64,000 nucleotides of DNA from Puccinellia tenuiflora (GCA_012064385.1 QRDG01000529.1:558001-622000); one strand, 5' to 3'. Positions 11,475 through 21,917 are shown, counted from the first letter of the stretch. Made by a program: numbers and translations. The notes: generated by a model from the sequence alone, not told the origin.

Positions 11475-12225
11475 ACTACAGTAGGCCTCCTCTAGTCCGA
11501 CCCTCTACGGGCTTTTTGTATGTTCCGGTTGTTTCGTGTCTTCAGGGCATTTTTGATGTGGGCTTCATGTTGGCTTTGTGCCTGCCACAAAAGGACAAAA
11601 CTGAATAAAAAGAAAAGCCCATGTTGGTAAAAGCATCTAGAATATGTTCAGATATGAGACTGTAGCTGTCCGACCAACGTTCTATTAAGAAAAAAACACA
11701 AGCTGATCTGTAAAAGAACCAGGTACAAGTAAACCCAACATCACAAGATCACATGGATGGGAGCGGAGCAACCATGTACCAGGGTTTGTATGTTTTTCTT
11801 CTGTATAAGTAATTTGTTCTTGGTCTTAAACCCCTTGTTCCTGAAGAAATAACTTCTACACATATATATCAACCTGTCTTTCCCTGTACGTGCTTGAGAT
11901 TAAGGTTTCATTTCCCTGTACAAGCAACAGGGTATCAAAGATAAAGAAAACCTTGTTGTTGCCTTCAATCTGTCCCAACTATAAGTGCAAAAATTGACAT
12001 GATTCAGATAGTAGAAAATTTGTCATAACAAAGAAATTATTGCATAATGCAGGCATAATGGACATGTTTGGTGATTATTTGATTGGGACACAACAATCCA
12101 AAACAGAGGTATTGTAAACAAAACTACACGAATTATTTTACAGTACCACCTTTGCTTATTAATTTCGTCATACACCAAAACAAAAGAAACATGAATTTTC
12201 TCTTGGTAAAAAGCAGGTAGAACAA
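11475..12225. other. No gene seen
   Basis: Intergenic sequence with no supportable reading frame or repeat. Confidence 0.35.
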
Positions 12226-12530
12226 CCTGTATTACCGGGAGATATTGAGATGGAAATCCGAATCCACAAGATCATCAAACAAGTGAACAAGTTGGACACA
12301 ACTATATGAACATAGACATCATAACTCATGATCAATCAAGTGATGAAGATGCATCTTCTTTTCGTTTCGGGAACAGTATATCAGGAAACATCTTAGAAGA
12401 TGAAAATTTATCAGATGATTAACAAGAAACAACCAATGCACAGTACAATATCTTTGGTGATGTTCCTCTTGTTATTGTTGATGAAGAAAACAACTCAGGA
12501 AATGTTGCTCCTGGCACAAAAAAATAATTA
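12226..12530 (+). pseudogene. Decayed coding-like stretch, acidic/polar, unrecognised
   Basis: After an acceptor-like AAAAAGCAG (about 12218) a plus-strand frame through about 12265-12422 reads as a protein rich in D, E, N, S and Q (for example HDQSSDEDASSF and GNILEDENLSDD), stops at TAA (12420-12422), and continues in the same frame with QETTNAQYNIFGDVPLVIVD before a second stop near 12526. The codon-like composition contrasts with the AT-rich surroundings. I do not recognise the family; it may be a relic exon of a transposon or a host gene. It lies directly before the palindromic array. Confidence 0.3.
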
Positions 12531-12599
12531 GGAAGTACAAAATAAGCTAAATAGGAAATGCATGAGGAAGTATTCAAAACGGCAAACAACAAAATAAGT

Positions 12600-13930
12600 T
12601 TCTAGTTGCGTATTGAATGCAACTAGACTCCTAGTTCCGAGTTGCCGAACAAATGCCACTAGTGTTACTAGTTATGGATCCTAAGACAAACCTTAGAACA
12701 TAAGAACCACCTAGGCTCCCTAGTTGCGCATAGGATGCAACTAGGCCACCTAGTTGAAAGTACAGCTCACATGATTGTACAAAAATGCAACTAGGGCCGC
12801 CCCTTTGTTGCATGCAGAATGTAACTAGGATCGTAGTTGTACATGCAACGCAACTAGGATCCTAGTTGCACATGCAATGCAACTAGGGCCGCCCCCTAGT
12901 TTCACATAGGACGAAACTGAGATCCTAGTTGCACATGGAATGCAACTAGGGTCGCCCCTGGTTCCACCTAGGATGCAACTAGGATCCTAGATGCACATGG
13001 AATGCAACTAGGGTCGTCCCCGGTTACACATAGGATGCAACTAGGACTAGTTGCATCCTATATGCAACTAGGAGCCTAGTTACACATAGGATGCAACTAG
13101 TTCTCTAGTTGCACTTGGAATGCAACTAGGGGCCTAGTTGCACACATGATGCAACTAGGAACCTACTTGTTTTTGAAATGCAAAAGTACACTCGTAGTTG
13201 TACATAGGATGCAAGTAGGCTCCTAGTTACACATAGGATGCAACTAGGATCTACCTAATGGCACTTGGAATGCAAAAAGTACATTCGTAGTCGTACATAA
13301 GACGCAAGTAGGAGCCTAGCTGTAACTTAGGATGCAACCAGGATCCTAGTTGCACATATGATGCAACTAGGCACCTACACTTGGAATGCAAACATCACAC
13401 TCCTAGTTGCACATAGGATGCAAACTAGGATCCTAGTTGCATAAAGGATGCAACTGGGCACCTACTTGCACTTGGAATGCATGTATGCTCCTAGTTGCAC
13501 ATAGGATGTAACTAGGCACCTACTTGCACTTGGAATGCAAAAAGTACGCTCCTAGTTGCACATAGGATGCAACTAGGAGCCTAGTTGCGCATGGAATGCG
13601 ACTACGGTCGTCCCTAGTTCAAGTAGGATACAACTAGGGTCCATAGTTGCACATAGGATGCAAGTAGGAGCCTAGTTGCACAAAGGATGCAACTAGGCCC
13701 CTAAGTTGCACTTGGAATGCAAACATTACGCTCGTAGTTGTACATGGGATGCAATTAGGAGCCTAGTTGCACGTGGAACACAAGGCCCTTAGTTGCATAT
13801 AGGATGCAACTAGGGCGCGTCCCTAGTTGCAACATAGGATGCAAACTAGGCAATAGTTACACATAGGGATGCAACTAGTGGCTTAGTTTCGCGTCAGGTA
13901 CAAAAATAGGTTCCTAAGTTGCAGATCACT
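12600..13930. repeat. Tandem array of imperfect palindromes (CTAGTTGCA / TGCAACTAG)
   Basis: Roughly 35-40 degenerate units of about 30-34 bp. A typical unit has arms CTAGTTGCA and TGCAACTAG around a 7-base centre such as CATAGGA or CATGGAA, then a short linker (GATC, GGTCGTCCC, GAGC). Adjacent units often alternate between the two centres, giving a higher-order period near 60 bp. Units diverge strongly towards the right end. No long reading frame is kept, so the array looks like a minisatellite and not a protein repeat. Confidence 0.88.
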
Positions 13931-14471
13931 TGCCTAGTTGTGTGGATCAGTTTCAATTAGGCTCATGGAAAAATTAAACAAAAAATGAATGCAACAACAC
14001 TCACATTTACGACATGCTATTACGAGCTACTTGTAGGATACACATTTTGCAATTAAGCGTACAACTTTCGAAGAAGTACAACTCACGTGATTCCATAAAA
14101 AAAACTACTAGTTAATTCCATTCCATGTGATTGCGAAGTTAAACTAAGAAAAACACAGCTATGATGCGCAGCTAGGATGCAACATGACTCAAAGTTGCAC
14201 GTAGGATGCAACTATGGGCCTGGTTGCGCACAGGGTGCACCTAGGGCCGGCTGCTGCACATATGATTTGGCTACTAGGATGCTAAAAATGGTACTCCACA
14301 AGGAATGGAATATTAGTTCTTGCTCACATAGAGTATGTAAGATGCAGCTAGCAAAAGAAAAAGAAAAGGAATTTGGATATTAGTTCTTGCTTGCCTTTGT
14401 GAACTGTACTTTCAGCTACATCTCCATTACCACAAACACTAAAATTTGACGCACATGGAGGAGAACGGCGT
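13931..14471. other. Degenerate margin of the palindromic array
   Basis: Isolated unit remnants recur at about 14165-14235. A phrase near 14072 (AAGTACAACTCACGTGATT) matches one near 12757 (AAGTACAGCTCACATGATT), suggesting that the array and its border were duplicated together. No gene seen. Confidence 0.45.
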
Positions 14472-14857
14472 TTTGGCACCCGGGTGCACCTGCACCCGGT
14501 TTGCCTTTTGATTTTTCAAAATTTGAAAATTCTTCTGAAAAATCTTAAAACAATTGGACACAAACATAAGCAAGTGTCGAACACTTGTGAAAAATTTCGA
14601 TAGAAAATAACAATTTTTCTACTCTGTGCAAAAAAGACAAATTTCTGACAAAACTGAGATCTAAAAAAGTATGTTTTTTGTCAGAAATCTGTCTTTTTTG
14701 CACAGGGCATAAAAATTGTTATTTTCTGTCGAAATTTTTCAAGAGTGTTCGACACTTGTGTATGTTTGTGTCCAATGTTTTTCAGATTTTTCCGAAGCAT
14801 TTTGAAATTTTGAAAAATCAAAAAGCAAACCGGGTTCAGGTGCACCCGGGTGCCAAA
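14472..14857. mobile_element. Foldback MITE, nearly complete palindrome (copy A)
   Basis: Begins TTTGGCACCCGGGTGCACC and ends with the exact complement; the two halves (about 190 bp each) match throughout, including the centre words TGTGCAAAAAAGACA and TGTCTTTTTTGCACA. No coding capacity. Such long-palindrome elements usually move with help from Mutator-like or other transposases; the superfamily is not certain. A second, diverged member is at 17318-17702. Confidence 0.85.
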
Positions 14858-15240
14858 GTGAATTTCCGCGCACATGGATCACTACATAATTCTGTACGAC
14901 TATGCTCTTAGGTTTTCCAAACAAAAAGAGAGCGCTCCAGCAACAACTCGTGCACTATGTGCAGCTCCCTCAACACAGTACCTCTACCCGCCCCCACACA
15001 GTTCATTGTTACGCTACAAAAAAAAACGAGCTCAGACAAAATTAATTAGACTGCAATTTGAAGGGATTACGGACGAGACACATGATCAGTCATACTCTCT
15101 ACACCATGACCTCATTCCATACGGGGGGAAATACACATGATACTGATTCTGGCCAGATCCGCGCATGAACACATCACCACACCCATAGCAGGGACATCAA
15201 ACAAATCCCCAAACAAAAATATAACCACTCTGAAACACCT
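14858..15240. other. No gene seen
   Basis: Intergenic DNA between the foldback element and a GC-rich patch. No supportable frame. Confidence 0.4.
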
Positions 15241-15249
15241 ACACCCCAC

Positions 15250-15600
15250 GATTGAGGATTAATGGCTCCATCTCCAGCAAAAAGTAGTTGCCGTCGCAAG
15301 GGCTCTGCCGCGGGAGAGGAGATGGGATTACCTGGTACTATCTACCTCAGGAGAGAGATACAAGCATATGCGGGGAGGTAAACAGCACGGGAACGCTCCG
15401 CCCAACCACCCGGCGCCGACGTCCGCATCGCCGACGGCCCCGCCGCCGCCCTCATCACCACTGCTTCCCTGGGAGTTGTCGTCTTCGCTTTCTCTAGCTC
15501 CCGTAGAATTCCCCTCCTCTACTATTACAAACGGCAGCTGTCGACGCGAAATGAAAAGCCATGGTGAAAAAGAATAACAACAGGAAAAACAAATCAAAAA
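15250..15600 (-). other. GC-rich patch with unrecognised minus-strand frame
   Basis: A minus-strand frame through 15328-15723 includes a hydrophobic, Cys-rich first part (AT-rich DNA, 15560-15720) and a Gly/Asp/Ser-rich part (15390-15530). The GC-rich section ends, on the minus strand, near acceptor/donor-like words. It could be an exon of a decayed host gene, but I recognise no domain and codon support is weak. Confidence 0.25.
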
Positions 15601-15790
15601 TCGAAAAAGAAAAAAGAAACAACTAGACTCAGCCCACGAGTTACAACAAAATCCCACCACCCACAAACAGAGACAAACGAGGCCACACACGGGCGCGGGT
15701 CGACTACACACGGGAATAAACACGAGCGAGACGGTCGGAAAAAAAGGAAACGAGTACGAATCTTAGCGTACAAAATCGAATGGTGATAGA

Positions 15791-15836
15791 CGTGACTGAG
15801 ATTTAACTAATTCTCAGGCGACTGAGAATTAGCAAA
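15791..15836. repeat. CTCAGTCG-CTGAG dispersed repeat terminus, inverted copy
   Basis: GACTGAGATTTAACTAATTC followed by TCAGGCGACTGAGAATT is the complement of the arrangement at 11421-11462. Confidence 0.45.
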
Positions 15837-16100
15837 TCCGGATATAAAAAACGGCATATCCGATCTGAAGCCCATCAACCTTTGTACAATGGAGTAATGC
15901 ACGATCGGTTTTCTAACATTTCCTACGTACGTTCAGCAATGCTCCACGTACAGAGTTGGATGCATGCATGCGTCCGTGTCAATCACCTACCGGATAAGTT
16001 GCTGCTTTGTCGTGTTTCCTCGCCGCGGCGCCGCGAGGTGTGCCCATTGGTGTCAATCACTGTACTACTGTACATAGTCGTGGACTTAAGGGAGAGGATA

Positions 16101-16286
16101 TGACGCCATTGGTGATTGCCGGGAGAGAAATCAATGCAGCTCGCCGTCCACCTGCCAACTCCTACTTACCTCTCTTGTCCCGCTAATGGAGCCTAGACAC
16201 GTCGCCGACGACGAGCCTCGGCTGCCAGCTGACATCTCTCCCGTATCCTGTCTAATCCGAGCCTCTCCCTAGAACTTCCTATAAAT
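16101..16286 (+). promoter_or_regulatory. Promoter of the second GRP gene
   Basis: TATAAAT at 16280-16286, 83 bp before the start codon, in the same CCTATAAATTGGCTT context as the first copy. The upstream block, with CGCCATTGGTGATTG and TAGACACGTCGCCGA, aligns with 1198-1390. Confidence 0.65.
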
Positions 16287-16368
16287 TGGCTTGCTATGTG
16301 CATGCGAATCCATCTCACTCTCACTCCATCCATCACACACTGAAGAAGAAGAAATACTGGTGTCAAGC

Positions 16369-16797
16369 ATGGCGTCGAGGACTCTCCTCGTGTTTGCTCT
16401 CCTTCTCGCTGCGGCTATCCTCGTCTCCTCCGCGGCTGAACAAACCCGTACGTGAGCTAGCTGACTAGATTTGGGCCTGGGGTACTCCGGCCGCATGCTG
16501 CTTCTAATTTGCGTCCGCGTTTTCTGTGCAGAGGCCAAGAAGGAAGAGAGTAAGGCCGACGTACAGGGCTACCATGGCGGCTACCACGGCGGCGGCGGCG
16601 GCTACCACGGCGGAGGTGGATACCACGGCGGAGGCGGCGGCTATCACGGCGGCCGCGGTGGCTACCACGGCGGCGGTCATCACGGTGGCGGCTGTCACTG
16701 GGGCTGCTGCGGCCACGGGTACCATGGTGGCTGCCGCTGCTGTGCCCACGCGGACGAGGTCCCGGAGCCCATGTACCGGGCGGAGGTCCGCAACTGA
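16369..16797 (+). CDS. Glycine-rich secreted protein with Cys-rich tail (GRP copy 2)
   Basis: Exons 16369-16447 and 16532-16797 are joined across an 84-bp GT-AG intron at the same codon as in copy 1 and encode 114 residues. The signal peptide (MASRTLLVF start, one residue longer than copy 1), acidic/lysine linker, YHGGGGG repeats and C-terminal CHWGCCGHGYHGGCRCC cluster (81-97) match copy 1 in order; the last 17 residues differ at a single position. One tyrosine-glycine unit contains an Arg (GGRGGYHGG). Same orientation, 15 kb apart, with conserved promoter, leader and 3' UTR: a tandem duplication later spread apart by transposons. Expected to be secreted; function beyond that is inference. 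Confidence 0.87.
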
Positions 16798-17317
16798 GAA
16801 CTTCGACTTGCAGCTACTCTAGCAACCCGCGGAGAACACGACCCTCCGTGTTCTTGCAAGTCTCTACTCTATATTATGTGTTGAATAATATATCTATCGT
16901 CCCCGGCCACCTCAGCTGTTGTCCTTTGGGATTGATCAGCGCGGCTGATGTTGGGCTTGTGTTATGTATGTTATCATGGCTGTGTGGATCGCTTCATGCA
17001 GAGGCCGGGGTTTATCCCCATTTCGAAAAACAAATGTATGTTATCATGGAATAAAATCATGGTGCAATATATATTCTAGACTCCTAGTTCTGAGATCATC
17101 ACTGTTGTAAGTGTTGTCTTGTACCTATTGGTCTTTTGTTGCAAAAGATCAAAGATCAGACGGAGAGAAAACGATCAGATACTCCACTTCCAGCTAGAGA
17201 TCTCTTACGCTCTAATTTGCTGGTGTTACCCTCTCTCTCTTTCTCTCTCTCTAACTATCAACAGTAGTTGGAACTTGGACGTGGAAAACAAATGGACCGC
17301 ACCGGAAAACTCGCAGG
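16798..17317 (+). other. 3' UTR of GRP2 and flanking DNA
   Basis: Homologous to the 3' UTR of copy 1 up to about 16964, then interrupted by a 54-bp retroposon fragment, after which GGAATAAAATCATGG (17048) restores the conserved polyadenylation signal. A CT-rich simple tract lies at about 17230-17253. Confidence 0.6.
16980..17033 (+). mobile_element. Very short LINE 3'-end insertion in the GRP2 3' UTR
   Basis: The insert ends GGTTTATCCCCATTTCGAAAA, a typical grass LINE 3' terminus with a short A tail, and is flanked by a perfect 16-bp direct duplication ATGTATGTTATCATGG (16964-16979 and 17034-17049). The first GRP gene has only one equivalent of this site, so the paralogue records the empty state. 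Confidence 0.75.
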
Positions 17318-17702
17318 TGAGCCCGAGCTCACCTGCACCCTCGGATTTCGCAAAATTCAAAAAATAGTAAAACTTTTTGAAAAATTCTGAAAAAAATGGG
17401 GTGCATATGTATACAAGTTATTCACATCCGTGCAAATTTTTAGAATAAAATGACATTCTATGCGCTCTGTGCAAAAAAGACAAAATAAGACATTGAAAAC
17501 ATGTGTATTCAAATTTTTTTCTGAAAACTCGGGTTGTCTTTTTTGCACAGACCATATGAAATATCATTTGATTATGAGAATTTACACGAGTGTGAAGAAC
17601 TTGTATACATATGCACCCCATTTTTTTCAGATTTTTTTTTCATGTTTTACTATTTTTTTGATTTTCGCGAAAATAAAGGGTGTAGGTGCACCCGGGCGCT
17701 AT
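17318..17702. mobile_element. Foldback MITE, related to 14472-14857 (copy B)
   Basis: Two halves are inverted copies: ATTTCGCAAAATTCAAAAAATAG and its complement, GGGGTGCATATGTATACAAG with its complement at 17607-17626, and the same centre words TGTGCAAAAAAGACA / TGTCTTTTTTGCACA as copy A. Ends are GAGCCCGAGCTCACCTGCACCC and GGGTGTAGGTGCACCCGGGC, more diverged than in copy A. No coding capacity. Confidence 0.75.
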
Positions 17703-18014
17703 TCGTCCGCACTCGGACCGCACCGGCTTTCTTTTCTTGGGAAGCGCCAAGTAGGGTTTTGACAAATGAGAAAAAAATAGCTTGCTATAGTGTCCCTAAT
17801 AGCATGCTATAACTGAGAATTGTCTCGCTAAATAATCAGTATACAATGTCTCGCTAATAGCACGTAATAGCGCGGTATAGTCATATAGTACGCTAATAGC
17901 GTATTTTAAGGCTGACGCTATTTTGTTGTAGCGCGCTATTTTTATTCCTTGATTTTGACGTCCGAATGTTTTCAACATGGGGGGAGTCTATCTAGAACAA
18001 CACATATATATCTA
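17703..18014. repeat. Short-word repeat region (GCTAATAGC / GCGCGCTAT)
   Basis: Between 17785 and 17945 words such as CTAATAGC, GTAATAGCGCG and TAGCGCGCTAT recur in both orientations. This is a repeat of unclear class; no gene. Confidence 0.4.
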
Positions 18015-18085
18015 CTCCCTCTGTTCCATATTATCAGATGTTTTGACAAACTAATTTAGTTTGCCAAAACATCTTATAATTTGTA
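18014..18085. mobile_element. Truncated Stowaway-like MITE
   Basis: Starts TACTCCCTCTGTTCC, the Stowaway/Tc1-mariner TIR, followed by the foldback ATGTTTTGACAAACTAATTTAG and TTTGCCAAAACAT. The expected closing GGAACAGAGGGAG is absent, so the right end is lost. Confidence 0.65.
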
Positions 18086-18600
18086 ACAAGTTTCTTTTCG
18101 TATGATACGTTTTAGAAAACATGTTCAAGAAACTATATGTTAATGCGGTTCAAGAGATATTGCTTATGCAATAAAATATATATTGTACATGCGGTTCAAG
18201 TTAAGTGTCCTTGTATTACATAAAAATACTCATGGGTCACAATTAAAGTATAATAAAAATATGAAAGAAAGAAACGGAAAAAGGAAAAGCTAAAGATAAT
18301 TTTTATTTATTTATGTGAATATAAATTAAAAGAAAGGAAAATAATGAAAAATGTAAATGAAAATAGAACACACAAAAAGGCAACAAAATGATAGAACACG
18401 GAAAGTTATCTTGTTCGGCCGGTTAAGAAGTAGTGCATGGGCGTCGTCTCCATAATGTTGTAATCGAACAATTAATCGTTGGATGGCGCTATGTTATCTG
18501 TCGGGATGCCGGAATCGCACTAAAAATTACATTGGATTCTAGTTTATGTAAATAAATAGAAGAATACAATAAATAATAAAATATAAACAAGAAAAAATAT
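18086..18600. other. No gene seen
   Basis: AT-rich intergenic DNA without a supportable feature. Confidence 0.4.
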
Positions 18601-20255
18601 ATTAGCGAGTGTTTTTTATAATGCACTCGGCAAAGCCTTATAATACACTCGGCAAAGGCAGGAAACACACAATCCGCGCCCTTCAAGCTGATTGGCTGAG
18701 AGGGAGTGACGCGGATGGATGACATGGCATCAATCCGCACCATCCAGCTTTCCAATATCGAACGGCTGGTGGCCTCTCTCCTATCTCCCTCTCTATCTTA
18801 TCACAATTCGGTGGTTATCAGCTCTCTCTCATTTCTTTTCTCAAAAAAAGAAAAAAGCTCTCTCTCATTCTCCTCCGACTTCTCCACTCCTCCTCTCCGC
18901 GCTGCCCGCCGCCGTAGTCTCGTAGTCTTCGCAAGGAACATCAATTAACAGCGGCAAGCAGCAGCAATCAACGACAACAGCTAGCAGCAAGGAACGACAG
19001 CAGCGTCTACCCCGTGATACTCGAGGTGGACGCCGTGCTCCTCCTCGCCGGTGTGCTCCTCCTCGCCGCGGTCCTCCACCACCACAGTCCCGCCAATCCA
19101 TCCGCAGGCAAAGCTGCCTCGTCGATCTATCCGCAGGTGAAGCTAGTTCCGCGCCGCCCGCCGCCGTAGTCTCGTAGTCTTCGCAAGGAACAGCAATCAA
19201 CAGCGGCAAGCAGTAGCAATCAACGACAACAGCTAGCAGCAAGGAACGACAGCAGCGTCTACCCCGTGATACATAGCTATTTGCCGAGTGTAATTAGTTC
19301 GGAACTAGGCAAATAGAGCCTTTGCCGAGGGTTAAAAATAATACCCCGTCGATCTATCCGCAGGTGAAGCTAGTTCCAGCTGGCTAATCGATTATTTTTG
19401 CGGGGAGCTAGCTAATCGATTCGGTCGATCGATTCTTATATGTAATAGTAGTACATGTTGGTATTGATCTGCTGTACTGTCGCGTACTGCATCAAGTGTC
19501 CTCGTACGTGCTGCTTCAAGTGCTCGTTAGCTAGCCAATTTCTCCACCGGCAAACTTTTTCGTTTAGTTCTGTTTATTGATTCGGTGGATCGATTCCTCT
19601 TTGGTCCTGTTGATGAAGGTGCGCGCGCCGGAGCTGGCCGTGCTCGTGGTAGTGCCCGCGACCTCGACACGTCAAGCAGGATCGTGAGTAAGCAGCTAGC
19701 AGCGGGGCGGCGGCTTGGACGCGATGGCGAAGCGCGACGTGGTAGCAGCAAGCAAGCAAGCGGTGGCGTCGACTGCGTATTTTTTTTTTTTTATCCGTTC
19801 AACCGGTTTGCCGAGTTTAACACTTGGCAAATATCCTTAAATTTATCGTGTATTTTAAAATACACTCGGCAAAAATGATGAAATTTTGCCGCGTGTATAG
19901 GATTACACTTGGCATATTTTCTAAAATTTTCTCGTGTGCCGTTGGAGTACAATAGACAAATATTTTGAAATTATGCCGTGTGTTTGGCAATACACTCGGC
20001 AAATTCCTATGACACGTGCCATTTCGTTTGTGTGATGTTTCCGTCAAGTCGCTTTTTTTTGCCGAGTTAGACATAACTACACTAGGCAAATAATTTGCCG
20101 AGTTTGGTGCTAAGTACACTCGGTAAATAGTTTTTGCCGACGGGTTATTTGCCAGGTATAGTTTGCCTAGTATAACACTCGGCAAATAATTTGCCGAGTA
20201 TATTTTAGCTTTTGCCGAGTATTTTTTGAACTAGTCAAAAAAACGTTTCCCGTAG
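18600..20255. mobile_element. CACTA-type relic with TTTGCCGAGT subterminal repeats
   Basis: Copies of CACTCGGCAAA or TTTGCCGAGT lie at both margins (18605-18660 and 19800-20225). The right end reads ACGTTTCCCGTAGTAG, close to the inverted CACTACGGGAAACG end seen in this kind of element. The middle is GC-rich and contains internal duplications (18896-19020 with 19149-19273; 19119-19150 with 19347-19377). No transposase remains and the left terminus is missing. Confidence 0.6.
18896..19273. repeat. Direct duplication of about 125 bp inside the CACTA relic
   Basis: 18896-19020 and 19149-19273 share nearly the whole sequence, from CCGCCGCCGTAGTCTCGTAG to CAGCGTCTACCCCGTGATAC, with few substitutions. 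A third short repeat (TCGATCTATCCGCAGGTGAA) links 19119-19150 to 19347-19377. Confidence 0.85.
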
Positions 20256-20860
20256 TAGCTAGGGGGTGTTTCAAAGAACGTGGTTGTTGAGAAGTAGTGT
20301 TTAGTGCATGGTATGTATGTCTGCCTCATAGCAAAGGTCGCCATTCACTTTGCAAGAGTTGACACAGCAATATCTTTGAAATAGATTTGACGTCTCGTTG
20401 GAGCGACCTACTCATATGTTAGGAAAGCGTCTAGGGGCATTTGACATGGACTTTGGGCCAAACGAGATATCCATGGAGGAAACTAAGCTCTCTCCTCAGG
20501 GTCCTTGCAGTGGCGAACATATGATTTTGTTAATCAATATATGTTCACAATTACTTTGTATCTAACTATTTAATCCCATATTACATAAAAAAAATGAAAT
20601 TGATGCATCATATAATTGTCTTGATTCTGTAGGATAATATATAATATATATACAAATATAGAACTTAAATACAAAATTAGCTACATTGAACTATATCTGG
20701 ACAAATAATTCATACAATAATTCGAATTTTGTCTAAGTTTGCTTGTCAGAGTTCCAAGTGTTGAATTTTTTGTGCCAATTTTTATTTGATACGAGAATAT
20801 GAAAGAAATAGAGAATAGAGAGCAAAAAATAAACAGATTTGCTAATCCTCAGGCGCCTGA
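20256..20860. other. No gene seen
   Basis: Intergenic DNA. No frame, terminal repeat or array supported. Confidence 0.4.
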
Positions 20861-20870
20861 TTTTTTCTTA

Positions 20871-21178
20871 CGTCCCAGTCACCCACAAAAATGTGCATGA
20901 GTTGCACTTTTCTGGAAGAAATATGCAAAAGTGCAACTCGTTCCAGTTGCACTTTTTTTTAAATGTACTTGCACTTTTCTGAGGTGATTGAGACTTAAAG
21001 AAATTCTCAGTTATGTCTCAGTCACCCATAAAATGTGCATGAGTTGCACTTTTCTGTGAGAAATGTGCAGTTGCACTTTTCTGCTAGAAAAATGTAACTC
21101 GTTCTAGTTACATTTTTTTGAACTATAGTTGCACTTTTCTAAAATGATTGAGCCTTAAAAAATTCTCAGTCAACTGAG
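20871..21178. repeat. Tandem duplication, two ~150-bp units
   Basis: CAGTCACCCACAAAAATGTG through the TTGAGACTT region (20876-20999) is repeated as CAGTCACCCATAAAATGTG through TTGAGCCTT (21020-21157). Both units contain GAGTTGCACTTTTCTG and CAACTCGTTC-type palindromic segments. The end TCTCAGTCAACTGAGAC (21163-21179) links it to the dispersed CTCAGTCG family. Confidence 0.75.
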
Positions 21179-21479
21179 ACATAGGCAAATCTAAAAATAA
21201 AATAGACAACACGCACAAGTCCAGTGTCCGTTTACCCGACCGTAAAATCCGATCGAGCTCTTTTTTACCGGAGATGTTGAGACCGTCAACACTTGCAGGA
21301 TTTATTTAGTATATAGTGGGGATTGGATCCCCATGTTGAGATGGGTAACCAGCATATATTGTGAGCTCCACTAGTACTAAGATCGACTGAGTAGGTAATG
21401 AGCACGAAATTGAGATGAGAAAGGGGATCTGGGTGAGGTAGAAGAAGAAGGGTAGGTGAGAACTGGGTCAACTTAGGTA

Positions 21480-21776
21480 GGGGATTATATAGTACTGAAA
21501 GCTACGTTGCTGGCTTTATCGTAAGTTTCAAGGAACGGAGCGATCAACTTGCAAGGAATTCACGTGCATGCCCTCGATCGCGGGTTATTCTTTTTTCTAG
21601 CTAGACACCCTTCTTCCTCCCTTGTAGTTCCTTGTCATCTACAGCCGCCGCCGTAGAATTCCGTCATCATCTATGGGAAATATTTCCTCTTTCTATACTA
21701 CTACACGACATGGCATGGGATTAAAGTCGCTAATCAACTCCACTACGTACGCTGTCTCACGATCGAGGGTCCCGCC
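21480..21776 (+). promoter_or_regulatory. Promoter/leader of the broken P450 copy
   Basis: TATATAG at about 21487-21493. The leader 21660-21776 aligns with 25612-25736 in front of the intact P450 (shared phrases AATCAACTCCACTA and TCACGATCGAGGGTCCCGCC), which identifies the two as paralogues. Confidence 0.5.
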
Positions 21777-21917
21777 ATGGAGCAGACGGCGAGCAACCTC
21801 TGCCTCTTCTTGGCTCTCTTCCTCATCCCTCTCCTGCTCCTCAAGCTCCTCCGGAAGCGTGCCCACGGCGGCACCGACGGCCTGCGCCTGCCGCCCGGCC
21901 CGTGGCGGCTCCCGGTC
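21777..21917 (+). pseudogene. Cytochrome P450 N-terminal fragment (CYP71 clan)
   Basis: The frame opens MEQTASNLCLFLALFLIPLL, a membrane anchor like that of the intact gene downstream, then a basic stop-transfer run and the proline hinge LPPGPWRLPV ending at residue 47. Homology to the intact gene stops at CCCGGTCA (21911-21918). After that the sequence is a second copy of this gene's own upstream leader (compare 21544-21660 with 21916-22016), and the frame runs on for about 30 unrelated residues. All catalytic regions are missing, so it cannot encode an active enzyme. Confidence 0.88.

Noticed and set aside
12600..13930. CRISPR-like array
   Set aside because: Units are degenerate palindromes with no constant repeat plus variable spacer pattern, and the genome is that of a plant.
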